A stretch of 54,806 bases of DNA, taken from contig CAJJPZ010000002.1 in assembly GCA_905193765.1 (NCBI GenBank), positions 1 to 54,806 on the forward strand, given 5' to 3'. The notes under the pieces were generated by a model. That model was not told the origin of the DNA, searched no databases, and saw only the letters and a list, made by a program, of their open reading frames with translations. The translations under genes and the position numbers were made by a program. Position 1 is the first letter of the stretch. Each line of letters starts with the position of its first letter. This document shows, piece by piece, positions 1 to 8,550 of this stretch. Source of the DNA: an uncultured Eubacterium sp. Lineage in GTDB: Bacteria; Bacillota; Clostridia; Peptostreptococcales; Anaerovoracaceae.

Positions 1-310
1 CGTTGTATATAAAGACGATCTGATTATTAATACGGTCGAACATAGAATTTATGATCTCATAGGCATTCTTATCGATCTTATGGAGCAGGGCGTAACCTAT
101 ATAACCTTCGGAATCTTCAAAAGCATCAAGCTTGTAACTCCCGTATTCAGCTGAATCAACCAGAGAAATGTCTTCACATTCGTTGAGCTCAGAAACCTTG
201 TCGAGCAGTTCTTTTTCTGTGCCGATACTGTTATCTGATGATCCGCAGGACGATAGAACCAGCAGCAATGCAAGTATCGATATGGCTATGATGTTTTTTA
301 TCTTTTTCAT
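1..310 (-). CDS. Lipoprotein, 3' end cut off by window edge
   Basis: The first 103 codons are visible and stay open to the edge. The N-terminus (start MKKIKNIIAI) is a short basic segment, then a hydrophobic stretch ending in the lipobox LSSC near residue 21, so the protein is very likely exported and lipid-anchored. After the cysteine comes an acidic, soluble region with no motif I recognise. It is the last visible gene of the long minus-strand series that starts near 8.9 kb and lies 27 bases downstream of the VanZ-like gene, so co-transcription with the ABC exporter genes is plausible. Function unknown; it could be an accessory or immunity-type lipoprotein of that locus, which is inference from position only. 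Confidence 0.75.
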   Translation of the reverse strand, partial: MKKIKNIIAISILALLLVLSSCGSSDNSIGTEKELLDKVSELNECEDISLVDSAEYGSYKLDAFEDSEGYIGYALLHKIDKNAYEIINSMFDRINNQIVFIYN

Positions 311-337
311 GATCTTACCTCCGGGAATGTTCTATGA

Positions 338-916
338 CTAAAGCTTTTTTGATCTGAGTGGGATCTTTCGAAAAACGTATCTGCCGATGCATATACCGGC
401 AATGTACAGCAGGCAGTCGAATGTATCGAAGAAACCCAGCTTGAAAATATATTGAACAGCCTCCAGTATCAATGAAATACCTGCACCGGTGGAGAGCGTG
501 ACCGGTATGCTTCTGCCCTTGAAAAAGTATCCGGCAGGAATGAATATCAGTATGTTCAATACACTCTGCAGGAGCATCTCACGATCAGATAATGCATCTG
601 AAAATCCGGTCAGCGGATCAAAGACAAGAAAGCTTTCATAGGCATGCCTGCCGAACAGCGAAGCCAGCAAAATGATGAAATATGTCAACATCAGACAGAT
701 GAACAGCAGTCTGGATATTTTACCGTTGATCATCCTCTGCAGGATAACAATGAAAAACAATATCGTAAAAAACAGTGTCGAATACAGTACCAAAGGGTAT
801 ACGATCCCCATAGTACCGAAAAGCACTGGTATTATCTCTGAAAACACTTTTAATGTCAGTATATATCCCGCCGGAATACCGAGAATGAACGGCAGGGCTG
901 ATTTTATATATTTCAT
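338..916 (-). CDS. VanZ-like membrane protein
   Basis: A 192-residue integral membrane protein with about five hydrophobic segments. The C-terminal half matches the VanZ family layout: an NILIFIPAGYFF segment near residue 120, a following helix ending in EAVQYIFKLG, then FDTFDCLLYIAGICIG, corresponding to the family pattern of a Phe-Pro-x-Gly helix, a Glu-x-x-Gln turn and a D(x)3-N/A-x-x-G helix. VanZ gives low-level teicoplanin resistance in enterococci, but most relatives have no known role. It lies at the 3' end of the ABC exporter series, after one copy of the inverted repeat at 1025-1058, and may belong to the same transcript. Family assignment good; function open. Confidence 0.75.
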   Translation of the reverse strand: MKYIKSALPFILGIPAGYILTLKVFSEIIPVLFGTMGIVYPLVLYSTLFFTILFFIVILQRMINGKISRLLFICLMLTYFIILLASLFGRHAYESFLVFDPLTGFSDALSDREMLLQSVLNILIFIPAGYFFKGRSIPVTLSTGAGISLILEAVQYIFKLGFFDTFDCLLYIAGICIGRYVFRKIPLRSKKL

Positions 917-1024
917 GATCCGGCTATTTCCTTTCTTCCGCGATCAGTGCCAGCATCAGCAACTTGCTTACAGGTATTTTCTTTGCATTTGTTTTATACA
1001 TTTCATGGTACCCGTTCTCTTTAA

Positions 1025-1058
1025 TATATATAACACCCGGGATCACGGGATGTTACAG
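1025..1058 (-). repeat. Boundary inverted repeat, copy 1
   Basis: One of three near-identical 34-base elements in this locus (others at 4679-4712 and 7793-7826), all in the same orientation. Read on the minus strand, arms of TAACATCC and GGGTGTTA flank a short loop and are followed by an AT-alternating tail. This copy has a T-to-G wobble pair in place of one A-T pair, so the stem is kept although the sequence differs. It sits just after the stop codon of the 1073-2002 lipoprotein gene. No T-run follows, so it is not a standard intrinsic terminator. Confidence 0.8.
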
Positions 1059-1072
1059 ATGATCAAGAGTTT

Positions 1073-2002
1073 CTATTTTGACTTGTAGCTGTCGATAGCA
1101 CCGTCTCGGTATATTTTTATCGTATCTTTATCAATAGTGATCCCTACGGTGTTTTTGTAAGATTTCAGGATCTTGTTATCGTAGCTTCTTATGATCAGGT
1201 CGCGTGAACCTTCATCGGAAGTGACAAATTGCAACAGGATATCCAGGTCATCACAAAAGTAGTTTTCATCGCCTTTTGTAAAGTGCACTGTCCAGTTGTC
1301 AGCCCTGTAAATATTCTTTTCATCGGAAAAAAACAATTTGCCATTGGAACAATACAGATCACCGGTTTTTAAATTGTCTTCGATCTTTTTCATGTCTCCT
1401 GTAGCCGGATCCATCTTATATACAGAGAACGTGTCTTTCTCTTCATCATAAACCGGATAATAAATACTGCCATTGCACATCACGCCGGTTTCTCCCATAT
1501 TTACATCTTCTGTGATGATCTGTTTTTTCCCATTCTCATCGATCTTTAAGACAGTCGAATGAGACGAATCATCAACATTTTTCTCTTTATCATCCTTGTA
1601 TTCAAAATAATATGGTGTGTTCGATTTTTTATCATATGCCAATGGGAATATCGCGGTATCTTTCTCAACGGCAGTTATCTTTTTAAGCGTATTATTTTCC
1701 TGCTTCAGGATAACGAAGCCATTATCGTCACTGTGGCCAGATGTATAATATTGACAACCGATATCTTTGAAGCCGTACTGGAATACATTTTCTTCTTGCA
1801 GGGGCTCAGAGGTATTATCATCAGGATCATACTCTACGAACTCAGCATCATATTGGTTGTATAACAAAATGAAGTTTTCATTCGATACTTCGGGAATCAC
1901 TTTGGGAGCCGTATTGCTTTCATGATCTGTATCTTTGCTGCAGCCAGATAATATAAATACAAGTATCAGTAAACTAATATATAACAGTTTTTTCTTTTTC
2001 AT
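1073..2002 (-). CDS. Secreted lipoprotein of the ABC locus
   Basis: A 309-residue lipoprotein: positive N-terminus MKKKKLLYIS, a hydrophobic core, and the lipobox LSGC, followed by a Ser/Asp/Asn-rich linker. The rest is a soluble domain rich in Asp, Tyr and Lys with repeated short beta-like stretches (for example KIYRADNWTVHF and DLIIRSYDNKILKSY), suggestive of a beta-propeller-like or WD-type sensor fold, but I see no diagnostic motif. The frame could open at a TTG at 2038 overlapping the ATPase stop, but the signal peptide begins at the ATG at 2002, which I take as the start. It follows the ATPase gene by 32 bases and probably belongs with module A. Function unknown. Confidence 0.75.
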   Translation of the reverse strand: MKKKKLLYISLLILVFILSGCSKDTDHESNTAPKVIPEVSNENFILLYNQYDAEFVEYDPDDNTSEPLQEENVFQYGFKDIGCQYYTSGHSDDNGFVILKQENNTLKKITAVEKDTAIFPLAYDKKSNTPYYFEYKDDKEKNVDDSSHSTVLKIDENGKKQIITEDVNMGETGVMCNGSIYYPVYDEEKDTFSVYKMDPATGDMKKIEDNLKTGDLYCSNGKLFFSDEKNIYRADNWTVHFTKGDENYFCDDLDILLQFVTSDEGSRDLIIRSYDNKILKSYKNTVGITIDKDTIKIYRDGAIDSYKSK

Positions 2003-2034
2003 ATCCTTCACACTTTCTGTTCTGTAACACTTTC

Positions 2035-2643
2035 TCAAAGTTCTATCCTCCTGTCAACCTGATTCTTGATACCCTCATCGTGTGTGACTATTATCACGGT
2101 CCTGCCTTCACGGTTCAGGGATTTGAGGATGTCCATGACTATAACGGCATTTTTTCTGTCCAGGGAACCTGTGGGTTCATCAGCCAGGATCAGCCAGCAC
2201 TGTTTCAGTATTAGCCGGGCCAGTGCTATACGCTGCTGTTCACCGCCTGACAGGGTATAGACCTTGTTGTCAAGTTTGCTTTCAAGACCTACACGTCGGA
2301 CAGCTTCTTCTATAGATATGCTGTTGTCACGGCTGGTCCTGACGATCTCAAGATTCTGCCTTACGGTTTTGTTTTCTATCAGTGCGAAGTTCTGAAAAAG
2401 GAACCCGACTTCACTGCGGTAATATTCGCGTTTCTCTCTGCGGCTGCTGTACGTCCTGCCATTGATCAGCAGCTCGCCGGAATCGAAGGGCTCCAGCAGA
2501 CCGATAATGTTCAGCAGGGTGGTCTTGCCTTTGCCGCTTTCTCCGGAGAAGCATACGAATTCGCCATCGTGTATTTCAAAGTCAAGACCGTCGAAAATGG
2601 TCAGATCTCCGAATCGCTTTGTTATGTTTTTTCCGATTATCAT
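2035..2643 (-). CDS. ABC transporter ATPase, module A
   Basis: A 202-residue ATPase of the LolD/MacB type that pairs with FtsX-like permeases. Visible motifs are Walker A GESGKGKTT (Lys instead of the usual Ser/Cys at the sixth place), the signature LSGGEQQR and the Walker B/D-loop segment LILADEPTGSLD, then the H-loop VTHD. Its ATG overlaps the stop codon of the 2640-4622 permease by ATGA, so the two are translationally coupled. The same family includes the ATPases found with lactococcin-972-type bacteriocin genes. It is a close paralogue of the ATPase at 4707-5339. Likely role: driving an exporter or mechanotransmission complex with the adjacent permease. Substrate unknown. Confidence 0.9.
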   Translation of the reverse strand: MIIGKNITKRFGDLTIFDGLDFEIHDGEFVCFSGESGKGKTTLLNIIGLLEPFDSGELLINGRTYSSRREKREYYRSEVGFLFQNFALIENKTVRQNLEIVRTSRDNSISIEEAVRRVGLESKLDNKVYTLSGGEQQRIALARLILKQCWLILADEPTGSLDRKNAVIVMDILKSLNREGRTVIIVTHDEGIKNQVDRRIEL

Positions 2644-4622
2644 ATTCTCTCCCCCTTTAAGATAGTTGCTATTTTATGACTTTCAACGGAGCCTGCCTTG
2701 ACCAGTATGCAAATTATCTCCAGTATTATCAGCAGAAGGCCTGAGGCAGTGAGTAAAGGTATTCCGATGTCTGCTCCAGTGATCCGGCAGAGTATCGATG
2801 CGGCTATGATGCCGGTCATGCCTGATACCACAGTTTCCTTAACGAGCCGTATGTTTCTTTCGTAAAGTGAATAGCCGTGTATTTTTCTTATAGCCATTTC
2901 GGCAGCGTTGAACTGGTATTCCATTTTGATTATCATTACGATAAGTGAAAGTTCGAGGAACAGAATGAATAATGTGAACGCAGCGGATATGGTCAGTTTC
3001 CTTTTGCTCTGAGCCCATCTGTAGCTGTAGTCGTCCATGACGTTGGTGATGCTGATATTGCTGTCATCAAGATCATGTGTCTCAACGAACTGCTGCCAGT
3101 CTTTGTCCGGGATATCGTACATTATGTCGTAATTGTAATAGAAATCATATCCTGTCGATCCCGGGCTGCCGTCGTATGTCGTATTGTCAACGAGGATAAC
3201 AGGATCGCTGTAGCTGTTCGTCTCATAGCCCTGGCCGCTTTCGTGGATACCTGTGACTTTTATCCCATCGTCATAATTCAGTTTCTTCCAGCTGCCGTAT
3301 TCTGTTTCCGTGAAGAAAGAACCATCGTTCATTTCCATGACTTTTTCGTATTCGCTCGTCCCGTAAACTATATCAGAAGGCAGCAGCAGTGAAACCTTCC
3401 CGGACGTGACTTTCTCCTCAAGAGTTTTCAGCTGAGGGTATCCGGCAGACAGCTCATCGAATGTGTTCCTGTTGACCACGATGAAAGGATGATGCATATC
3501 GTAGTAATCGGAAAGGTCTGCGTACTGGAATGACCTGTTCTGGAACTTTGCATAAAAGTCTCTGTAAAGGGACTCGTCCGGATCATTGATTTCAGAAGTC
3601 ATGTCAAAGCCATAGCTTATTTTGTAATATGAGCAGTTATCATGGCTTCTGAAAAAATCTTTCTGCTCATATATTTTCAGCGACTCATGTATCATGCCGC
3701 AGTTTATGGAGATCACTGCAATAGCAATGACGGTGAGGACTGCTTTCAGCACATAGTTGATGGCCAGCAGGCTGTTGTCACCTTCGCCGGATGCCAGGTC
3801 TCTTTTGTAGTCAGGTCTGAGCAGTCTGGTGCTGATAACGGCATTCAGGATAAGGAATACTATGAACATGCATAGTAACCAGTGGTATTTGAAAGTGACG
3901 TTCGAGACTCTCTGCAGGATCAGAGACATGAGGGCGAACAGGGCAGCAAATGAAAGCGTATCTGTGATCACGCTTCTGAGGAATATCTTTAACATATCTT
4001 CACCCATAAGCACACGGATCATGGCTTCTTTTTTCATACATGCGGTTTCGTACAGAGAAAGCGCGAGGATGATGGCAAAGATAACTGCCCAGACTACTAT
4101 CGTATCCATCGGGATATCCGAGTTGGAGTCTTTTTCTTTAGGGAAACCTCCGCCGTATTTGTCCACCAGTTCAGATTTGAATGCACAGATCCTGTCATAG
4201 TCGCTTTCGTTTCCGATTAGGTAGTAGAGAGTGATATCAGAAATATCTTTTTCTCCGGCGATGCTGCTGAATGTCACGTTCTGAGATTCAAAAAACAGGC
4301 TGCGGTTGCGGCCTTCTCTGATGCCGCTTTTTTTCAGATGATCGATAGCGCCGTCAGTCCCGATGATTTCGGTATCATAAAGATATGACTTATCCCACGA
4401 GTATCTGATTGTGAAAAAGTCTACATTGTGCTTATCACCGGCACGGCAGAGATCTTCTGCCATTTCACGGCTGGTGGTATCTCTGCCGGAGTTGTCGATA
4501 TAGAACTCGGTGTCATAGTATTTTTCCTGAAATGTGTCGAGATTCAGTATGCTGAGTTCACCCATGGCAAGAAAGCCCATAAGTATAAGTATCCCGAACA
4601 CAGCGAGCTTGATTTTTTTCAT
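2640..4622 (-). CDS. FtsX-like ABC permease, bacteriocin-associated type, module A
   Basis: A 660-residue membrane protein with an N-terminal helix (about 5-25), an extracytoplasmic region to about 170, a bundle of four helices to about 310, a second large extracytoplasmic region to about 545, and three C-terminal helices. Cytoplasmic segments KKEAMIRVLMGED and EMAIRKIHGYSLYER resemble the coupling segments of FtsX/MacB permeases and of the roughly 650-residue bacteriocin-associated 7-TM proteins (DUF1430-like). An AGGATC site precedes the ATG. It is paralogous in length, topology and motifs to 5355-7295. With the overlapping ATPase it forms a complete ABC module. Family assignment is from topology and motif resemblance, not a search; the substrate may be a small secreted peptide or protein. 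Confidence 0.8.
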   Translation of the reverse strand: MKKIKLAVFGILILMGFLAMGELSILNLDTFQEKYYDTEFYIDNSGRDTTSREMAEDLCRAGDKHNVDFFTIRYSWDKSYLYDTEIIGTDGAIDHLKKSGIREGRNRSLFFESQNVTFSSIAGEKDISDITLYYLIGNESDYDRICAFKSELVDKYGGGFPKEKDSNSDIPMDTIVVWAVIFAIILALSLYETACMKKEAMIRVLMGEDMLKIFLRSVITDTLSFAALFALMSLILQRVSNVTFKYHWLLCMFIVFLILNAVISTRLLRPDYKRDLASGEGDNSLLAINYVLKAVLTVIAIAVISINCGMIHESLKIYEQKDFFRSHDNCSYYKISYGFDMTSEINDPDESLYRDFYAKFQNRSFQYADLSDYYDMHHPFIVVNRNTFDELSAGYPQLKTLEEKVTSGKVSLLLPSDIVYGTSEYEKVMEMNDGSFFTETEYGSWKKLNYDDGIKVTGIHESGQGYETNSYSDPVILVDNTTYDGSPGSTGYDFYYNYDIMYDIPDKDWQQFVETHDLDDSNISITNVMDDYSYRWAQSKRKLTISAAFTLFILFLELSLIVMIIKMEYQFNAAEMAIRKIHGYSLYERNIRLVKETVVSGMTGIIAASILCRITGADIGIPLLTASGLLLIILEIICILVKAGSVESHKIATILKGERI

Positions 4623-4678
4623 GATCCTGTTTTCCCTTGCTTCATATCAGCTTTGATCGTATCTTAATCACTCTACGT

Positions 4679-4712
4679 TATATATAACATCCGGAATCAC
4701 GGGATGTTACAG
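4679..4712 (-). repeat. Boundary inverted repeat, copy 2
   Basis: Second copy of the 34-base element. Arms TAACATCC (4685-4692) and GGATGTTA (4702-4709) form a perfect 8-bp stem around a 9-base loop, flanked by TATATA. The element contains the stop codon of the module-B ATPase gene (TAA at 4707-4709), so it separates module B from module A. Confidence 0.85.
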
Positions 4713-5339
4713 CTGCTGTCCGAGATATATTACCCGATCACTCCATTTCACGGATTCCGGGTCATGACTTACAAGGATCACAGTACGGCCGTGTTCATTG
4801 AAAAGTTTCAGCAGACGCATCACATTATCAGCGTTATGTCTGTCCAGTGAACCGGTGGGCTCATCTGCCAGGATGAGGGAGCATTTCTTGATCATGAGCC
4901 TTGCCAGTGCGACTCGCTGCTGTTCTCCTCCTGACAGTGTATATACTTTGGCATCAGCAGCATATCCGAGACCCACAAATTCCAGTGCTTTCTCTACACT
5001 TATATTAGATCGGTGAGCCTGTCTTATGATGTTCAGATTTTCCCTGACGGATCGATCCTCCATCAGCACATAATTCTGGAACAGGAACCCGATCACGTCA
5101 CTGTAAAAATAAGCTCTGTTTTTTCTTTTGCCGACATCTATGCCATCGACTCTGATCGTTCCGGAATCATACGGCTCCAGCCCGCCGATCATATTCAGCA
5201 GTGTGGTCTTTCCGCATCCACTGGCGCCGGTAACAGCAACGAATTCGCCACGTTTAACTGTCAGTGAAAGATCCTTGAACAGCTCTCTTGTTCCGAACCT
5301 CTTGCATAGTCCTTTGATCTCAACGATATTTTCATTCAT
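4707..5339 (-). CDS. ABC transporter ATPase, module B
   Basis: A 210-residue LolD/MacB-type ATPase with Walker A GASGCGKTT, Q-loop region FLFQNYVLM, signature LSGGEQQR, Walker B LILADEPTGSLD and the switch His in LVSHD. It is closely similar in order and wording of motifs to the ATPase at 2035-2643, so the two modules arose by duplication. It starts 15 bases after the stop of the module-B permease; its own stop codon lies inside the inverted repeat at 4679-4712. Expected to bind and hydrolyse ATP as a homodimer under the 5355-7295 permease. Substrate not evident. Confidence 0.9.
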   Translation of the reverse strand: MNENIVEIKGLCKRFGTRELFKDLSLTVKRGEFVAVTGASGCGKTTLLNMIGGLEPYDSGTIRVDGIDVGKRKNRAYFYSDVIGFLFQNYVLMEDRSVRENLNIIRQAHRSNISVEKALEFVGLGYAADAKVYTLSGGEQQRVALARLMIKKCSLILADEPTGSLDRHNADNVMRLLKLFNEHGRTVILVSHDPESVKWSDRVIYLGQQL

Positions 5340-5354
5340 AATATTTCACCCATA

Positions 5355-7295
5355 TCACATATATCCGCCTTTCAATACACGCTGTATCCCGATCCGCTCG
5401 AGCTTTCTGATATCCAGTATGAGTATCAGAAAATATATGAGGATCACTGCTGCCGCTGATACTGCCATATACTGCAGTTTTCCGGTACCTAGGATCAGCG
5501 ATGTCATGACCAGAGCGGCTGTGCCTGTCATACCTGATATCAGTACTGAATAGAACACACCTGTATATCTGGAAAATATGTCATATCCCAGAAGTTTCTT
5601 AAGTATGATCTCTGAGGAGCGTGCTCTGAATTCACTGCGGATCACGGCGCTCATCACAAGTGTCACGATGACCATCATGAGTACACTCAGCAGTATGCCC
5701 AGCGCCAGTTTGTTCCTGGCAATATTCCAGTTGTAAAGGTAATTGTCATATGCACCGGTCCTGTACACCACCTCTTTTTCGAGGTGATTGTCCGATATGA
5801 ATTTTGCCCAGTCGCTGTCACTGATATCGAACAGGGTGCCCTGGATCGTGTAACTGTCTGCTTCATAAGCTGACTTGTTGCAGAGTATTATCACCGGATC
5901 TTTTTTCAGGACTCCCTTGTATGAACCTTCGCAGTCTGTTGCCGTAAGCTCAACGTTCCCGCTGTATGAGATGTGCTCAGCCTTTTCTCCGGTGTAGAAT
6001 TCTGCGAGATCATCGCTCTCATCCTCTTTGTTCTTCGTCTTCCTGTAGTTTTCAGGCTCTATTATATAGACCCCGTCGCCGGGTTCAGTATTTCTGATCT
6101 CGCTTATATTTTCACTGATATACGCCAGTGCGCCTTTATCTGCAAATATATAGTTATCGTCGCTCGGCTCAGTTAGTCCGGCCAGTTCCACCATCGCGCA
6201 GGTCTTACCTTCGGAAAGCTGCTGCTGATAAAGTGACCTGGACAGTTTCGTGTCAGGCCAGTCGCTTTCATCGCCGCCGTAATCATCGGTGTCGTAATCC
6301 AGTGAGATCATCACATATGAGCTGCTGCTGTGACTTTGGAAGAAATCCTTCTGCTTCATGTATTCCAGACCGTCAGCAGTGGTCGCAACGCTTCCCGTCA
6401 TAATGATCATGGCGATCAGAGCCAGTATGCCGCAGTAGATATATCCCGCCGCCAGCAGAGACCGTGAGCGTGATCTTCCCGAAGCAGATCTCCTGAAATC
6501 CATGCGCATTGCTGACAGGCTCAGGCCGATATTTATCAGGTTGAAGATGATCCAGCAGAGCAGGGTGTACTGCCACCTGAAAGATACATCCGTGTACAGC
6601 CCTGCAAAGACAAAGCTTGCGATGAATATGGCGTTCAGTATGACAGCATCTGTCAGTGTCCGCCTGATCACGATGTACGTCAGATCTTCGCCTGAAACTA
6701 TCCTGATGATGAGCTCTTTTTTCCAGCGGCTGGTATCGAATCCCGACAGCAGCAGTATGGCAAGCAGGACGCCGGCCCATATCCCGATGATATCCGCTGT
6801 GGCGTTGAATGATCTGTATCCGGCTTCCGGGAAAGCTCCGGCATATCTGTTTACCAGTTCCTGTTTGAACAGGATTGCTGCGTCACTGTCGCCTATAATA
6901 AAATAATCCTCCATCGATGTGATATCGGGAGTCTGCCTTATGTCCTTTATGCTGACGTCGATATTTCCCAGCAGTATGCTGGAATATACTTTTGATTCAA
7001 GGTCGATATCGTTTTTTAGAAAACCGGCGGTGCCGGATGTACCGTAGACGCTGACTGATTCTGAGACCAGGCTCCTGACGTCGCGCTCCACGACGAACAC
7101 GTCTACTCCGGCTTTCTCTGCAGCAGCTTCGATATCATCAAGCATGGTCTCCGGTTCAGTGCCTTTTTCAGGATAGAACGTCGTCCGCGTATAACCTGTC
7201 TCGAATTCGCTCAGCTGCCATGTATGTATCTCTCCAACCATGATAAGCGCCGCCAGTATAAGGACAGCGCTTATCAGATATTTTGTTATCTTCAT
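5355..7295 (-). CDS. FtsX-like ABC permease, bacteriocin-associated type, module B
   Basis: A 646-residue permease, paralogue of 2640-4622. It has an N-terminal helix, an extracytoplasmic segment to about 165, four helices (about 185-320), a second extracytoplasmic region to about 530 and three C-terminal helices. The conserved cytoplasmic segments are KKELIIRIVSGEDLTYI and SSEIILKKLLGYDIFSRY. The frame is open further upstream, but the hydrophobic leader starts at the ATG at 7295 with a GGGGATC site before it, so I place the start there. It lies 34 bases after the 137-residue membrane protein gene and 15 bases before its ATPase. Likely half of a peptide or protein export, sensing or immunity complex. 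Confidence 0.8.
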   Translation of the reverse strand: MKITKYLISAVLILAALIMVGEIHTWQLSEFETGYTRTTFYPEKGTEPETMLDDIEAAAEKAGVDVFVVERDVRSLVSESVSVYGTSGTAGFLKNDIDLESKVYSSILLGNIDVSIKDIRQTPDITSMEDYFIIGDSDAAILFKQELVNRYAGAFPEAGYRSFNATADIIGIWAGVLLAILLLSGFDTSRWKKELIIRIVSGEDLTYIVIRRTLTDAVILNAIFIASFVFAGLYTDVSFRWQYTLLCWIIFNLINIGLSLSAMRMDFRRSASGRSRSRSLLAAGYIYCGILALIAMIIMTGSVATTADGLEYMKQKDFFQSHSSSSYVMISLDYDTDDYGGDESDWPDTKLSRSLYQQQLSEGKTCAMVELAGLTEPSDDNYIFADKGALAYISENISEIRNTEPGDGVYIIEPENYRKTKNKEDESDDLAEFYTGEKAEHISYSGNVELTATDCEGSYKGVLKKDPVIILCNKSAYEADSYTIQGTLFDISDSDWAKFISDNHLEKEVVYRTGAYDNYLYNWNIARNKLALGILLSVLMMVIVTLVMSAVIRSEFRARSSEIILKKLLGYDIFSRYTGVFYSVLISGMTGTAALVMTSLILGTGKLQYMAVSAAAVILIYFLILILDIRKLERIGIQRVLKGGYM

Positions 7296-7329
7296 TATGA
7301 TCCCCGATTTTGTAAATCCCCGTACCGTA

Positions 7330-7743
7330 TCAGAGCTGCTGATTGCCGGATTTTCCGATGTATGCGGCATATATACCGTCTGCTATGATGAAGAGACACA
7401 GGATGATCAGCGAGCCGAAGGCTTCAGCGAAACTGTAGTAGTAGGCACCCAGAGATGAGCAGAAATAAGACAGTACAAGATGAGCAAGCAGGATGCCGAT
7501 GGCTATGAGCCTGCGCGGCCATGATTCCCCACAGAAAATCTTAGCAGTGAAAAATTCCAGCACCATGAATATTCCCAGGATCACCATGCAAAGACCCAGC
7601 TGAAGACGGACACTGCCGAATGTATTCGCAGGATCAAAGGCCATCACGTTGGCACGAGTCCTGGCGGAAAAGTAGACGATGCAGCCTATGAATGGAAGAA
7701 CTGCCAGTATTACGATGGATATAACGTTTTTCATTTTACTCAT
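7330..7743 (-). CDS. Small four-helix membrane protein
   Basis: A 137-residue protein with four predicted membrane helices (roughly residues 7-27, 45-65, 75-97 and 105-127) and short loops. A GGAGGAGG ribosome binding site sits 7 bases before the ATG. The family is not recognised. It lies immediately upstream of the module-B permease in the same direction and downstream of another four-helix protein (7811-8221) after an inverted repeat copy. Such small membrane proteins next to bacteriocin-type ABC genes often serve as immunity or accessory subunits; here that is inference from position only. Confidence 0.7.
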   Translation of the reverse strand: MSKMKNVISIVILAVLPFIGCIVYFSARTRANVMAFDPANTFGSVRLQLGLCMVILGIFMVLEFFTAKIFCGESWPRRLIAIGILLAHLVLSYFCSSLGAYYYSFAEAFGSLIILCLFIIADGIYAAYIGKSGNQQL

Positions 7744-7792
7744 GATCGATACCTCCTCCCCTGTGTAAATGCGATCATTTTGAATAACTTTA

Positions 7793-7826
7793 TATATATA
7801 ACATCCGGAATCACGGAATGTTACAG
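7793..7826 (-). repeat. Boundary inverted repeat, copy 3
   Basis: Third copy of the 34-base element. Arms TAACATCC (7799-7806) and GAATGTTA (7816-7823) keep the stem through a wobble pair. The element includes the last codons and TGA stop (7811-7813) of the 136-residue membrane protein gene, so coding sequence runs into the repeat. Confidence 0.8.
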
Positions 7827-8221
7827 TTGATTTTAGCGGATCTCTGCTGCTTTACTATTATAATTACTGCAGCTGCGATGATAAAAATATGAGGTATGAA
7901 TATAATCAGGTCTCTCCATCCAGTCATTGCAATCAGAGAGACTGTCGATGCTGTTGTAGACAATGCATATGGTAAGAAAATTATGCATCTACTAAGTATA
8001 TTTTTATATGCCATTAAATGAACCAACATGGCCGCCCCCAGACAGTAAACGCCTGTAGTCATTGGATTTATAGTTAAGAACAGCTGTGATAACGGATTTG
8101 TATCTATATCTGAAATACCAAACATCCAGTAAACATATAGTGAAAAATATAATAAAACGATAGTATCAAGGATTAAAGCTATTATCTTAAAAGCTTTGAT
8201 TTTATTTGTTATTTTTTGCAT
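7811..8221 (-). CDS. Small four-helix membrane protein, AT-rich
   Basis: A 136-residue protein with four hydrophobic segments and a basic C-terminal tail (KQQRSAKIN). A GGAGG site lies 8 bases before the ATG, inside the end of the phospholipase-like frame at 8209-8550; the two frames overlap by 13 bases, suggesting translational coupling. Base composition and codon choice (many AAT, ATA, TTA) are clearly more AT-rich than the flanking ABC genes, so this gene and the phospholipase-like frame look like one acquired unit. A membrane immunity protein against a secreted phospholipase-like toxin is one possible reading. Function unknown; no family recognised. Confidence 0.7.
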   Translation of the reverse strand: MQKITNKIKAFKIIALILDTIVLLYFSLYVYWMFGISDIDTNPLSQLFLTINPMTTGVYCLGAAMLVHLMAYKNILSRCIIFLPYALSTTASTVSLIAMTGWRDLIIFIPHIFIIAAAVIIIVKQQRSAKINCNIP

Positions 8222-8550
8222 GAGAAATTTCCTCCGCCCTTAGTTACGTTGCTTGTTTTTATTTTTAACCAAGCTTGTATAATTTTTGCCATTGATTTTT
8301 GTTTAGCTCCAGACATTTTACTATAATTATTTTTTACATATTTCAAGAATGTTTTGTCACATGAACATTTATGATAGCCTTTATTTTTATAGCATAAATC
8401 ATGATTTTTACATCCTTTATCAAGCAGGTCAATAGGTGTTCCTGATCCATATCCAGGGCCACACCAATTTCCATATACAGGAAACGCTACGGCTTTTGCT
8501 TTTAATGCATTAGCTTTTTGTTGAGTTGTTTTGACGATGTTTTTTTGCTG
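8209..8550 (-). pseudogene. Phospholipase A2-like domain without a start codon
   Basis: An open frame of 113 codons begins directly after the TAA of the 68-residue gene at 8551-8757, in the same reading frame. It contains the phospholipase A2 signature: calcium loop GNWCGPGYGSG (about residues 27-37), then DKGCKNHDLCY (about 44-54) with the catalytic His-Asp pair and the family cysteines, and a second pair in KCSCD. No ATG, GTG or TTG precedes the catalytic motif, and no signal peptide is in frame. The 3' end is intact and overlaps the next gene. It is AT-rich relative to the neighbours. Either the 5' half was lost by deletion, or it is expressed by stop-codon readthrough or a non-standard start. 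Domain call strong; expression doubtful. Confidence 0.75.

Noticed and set aside
2003..2038. TTG start for the lipoprotein gene at 2038
   Set aside because: It would put 12 extra residues before a normal lipoprotein signal peptide.
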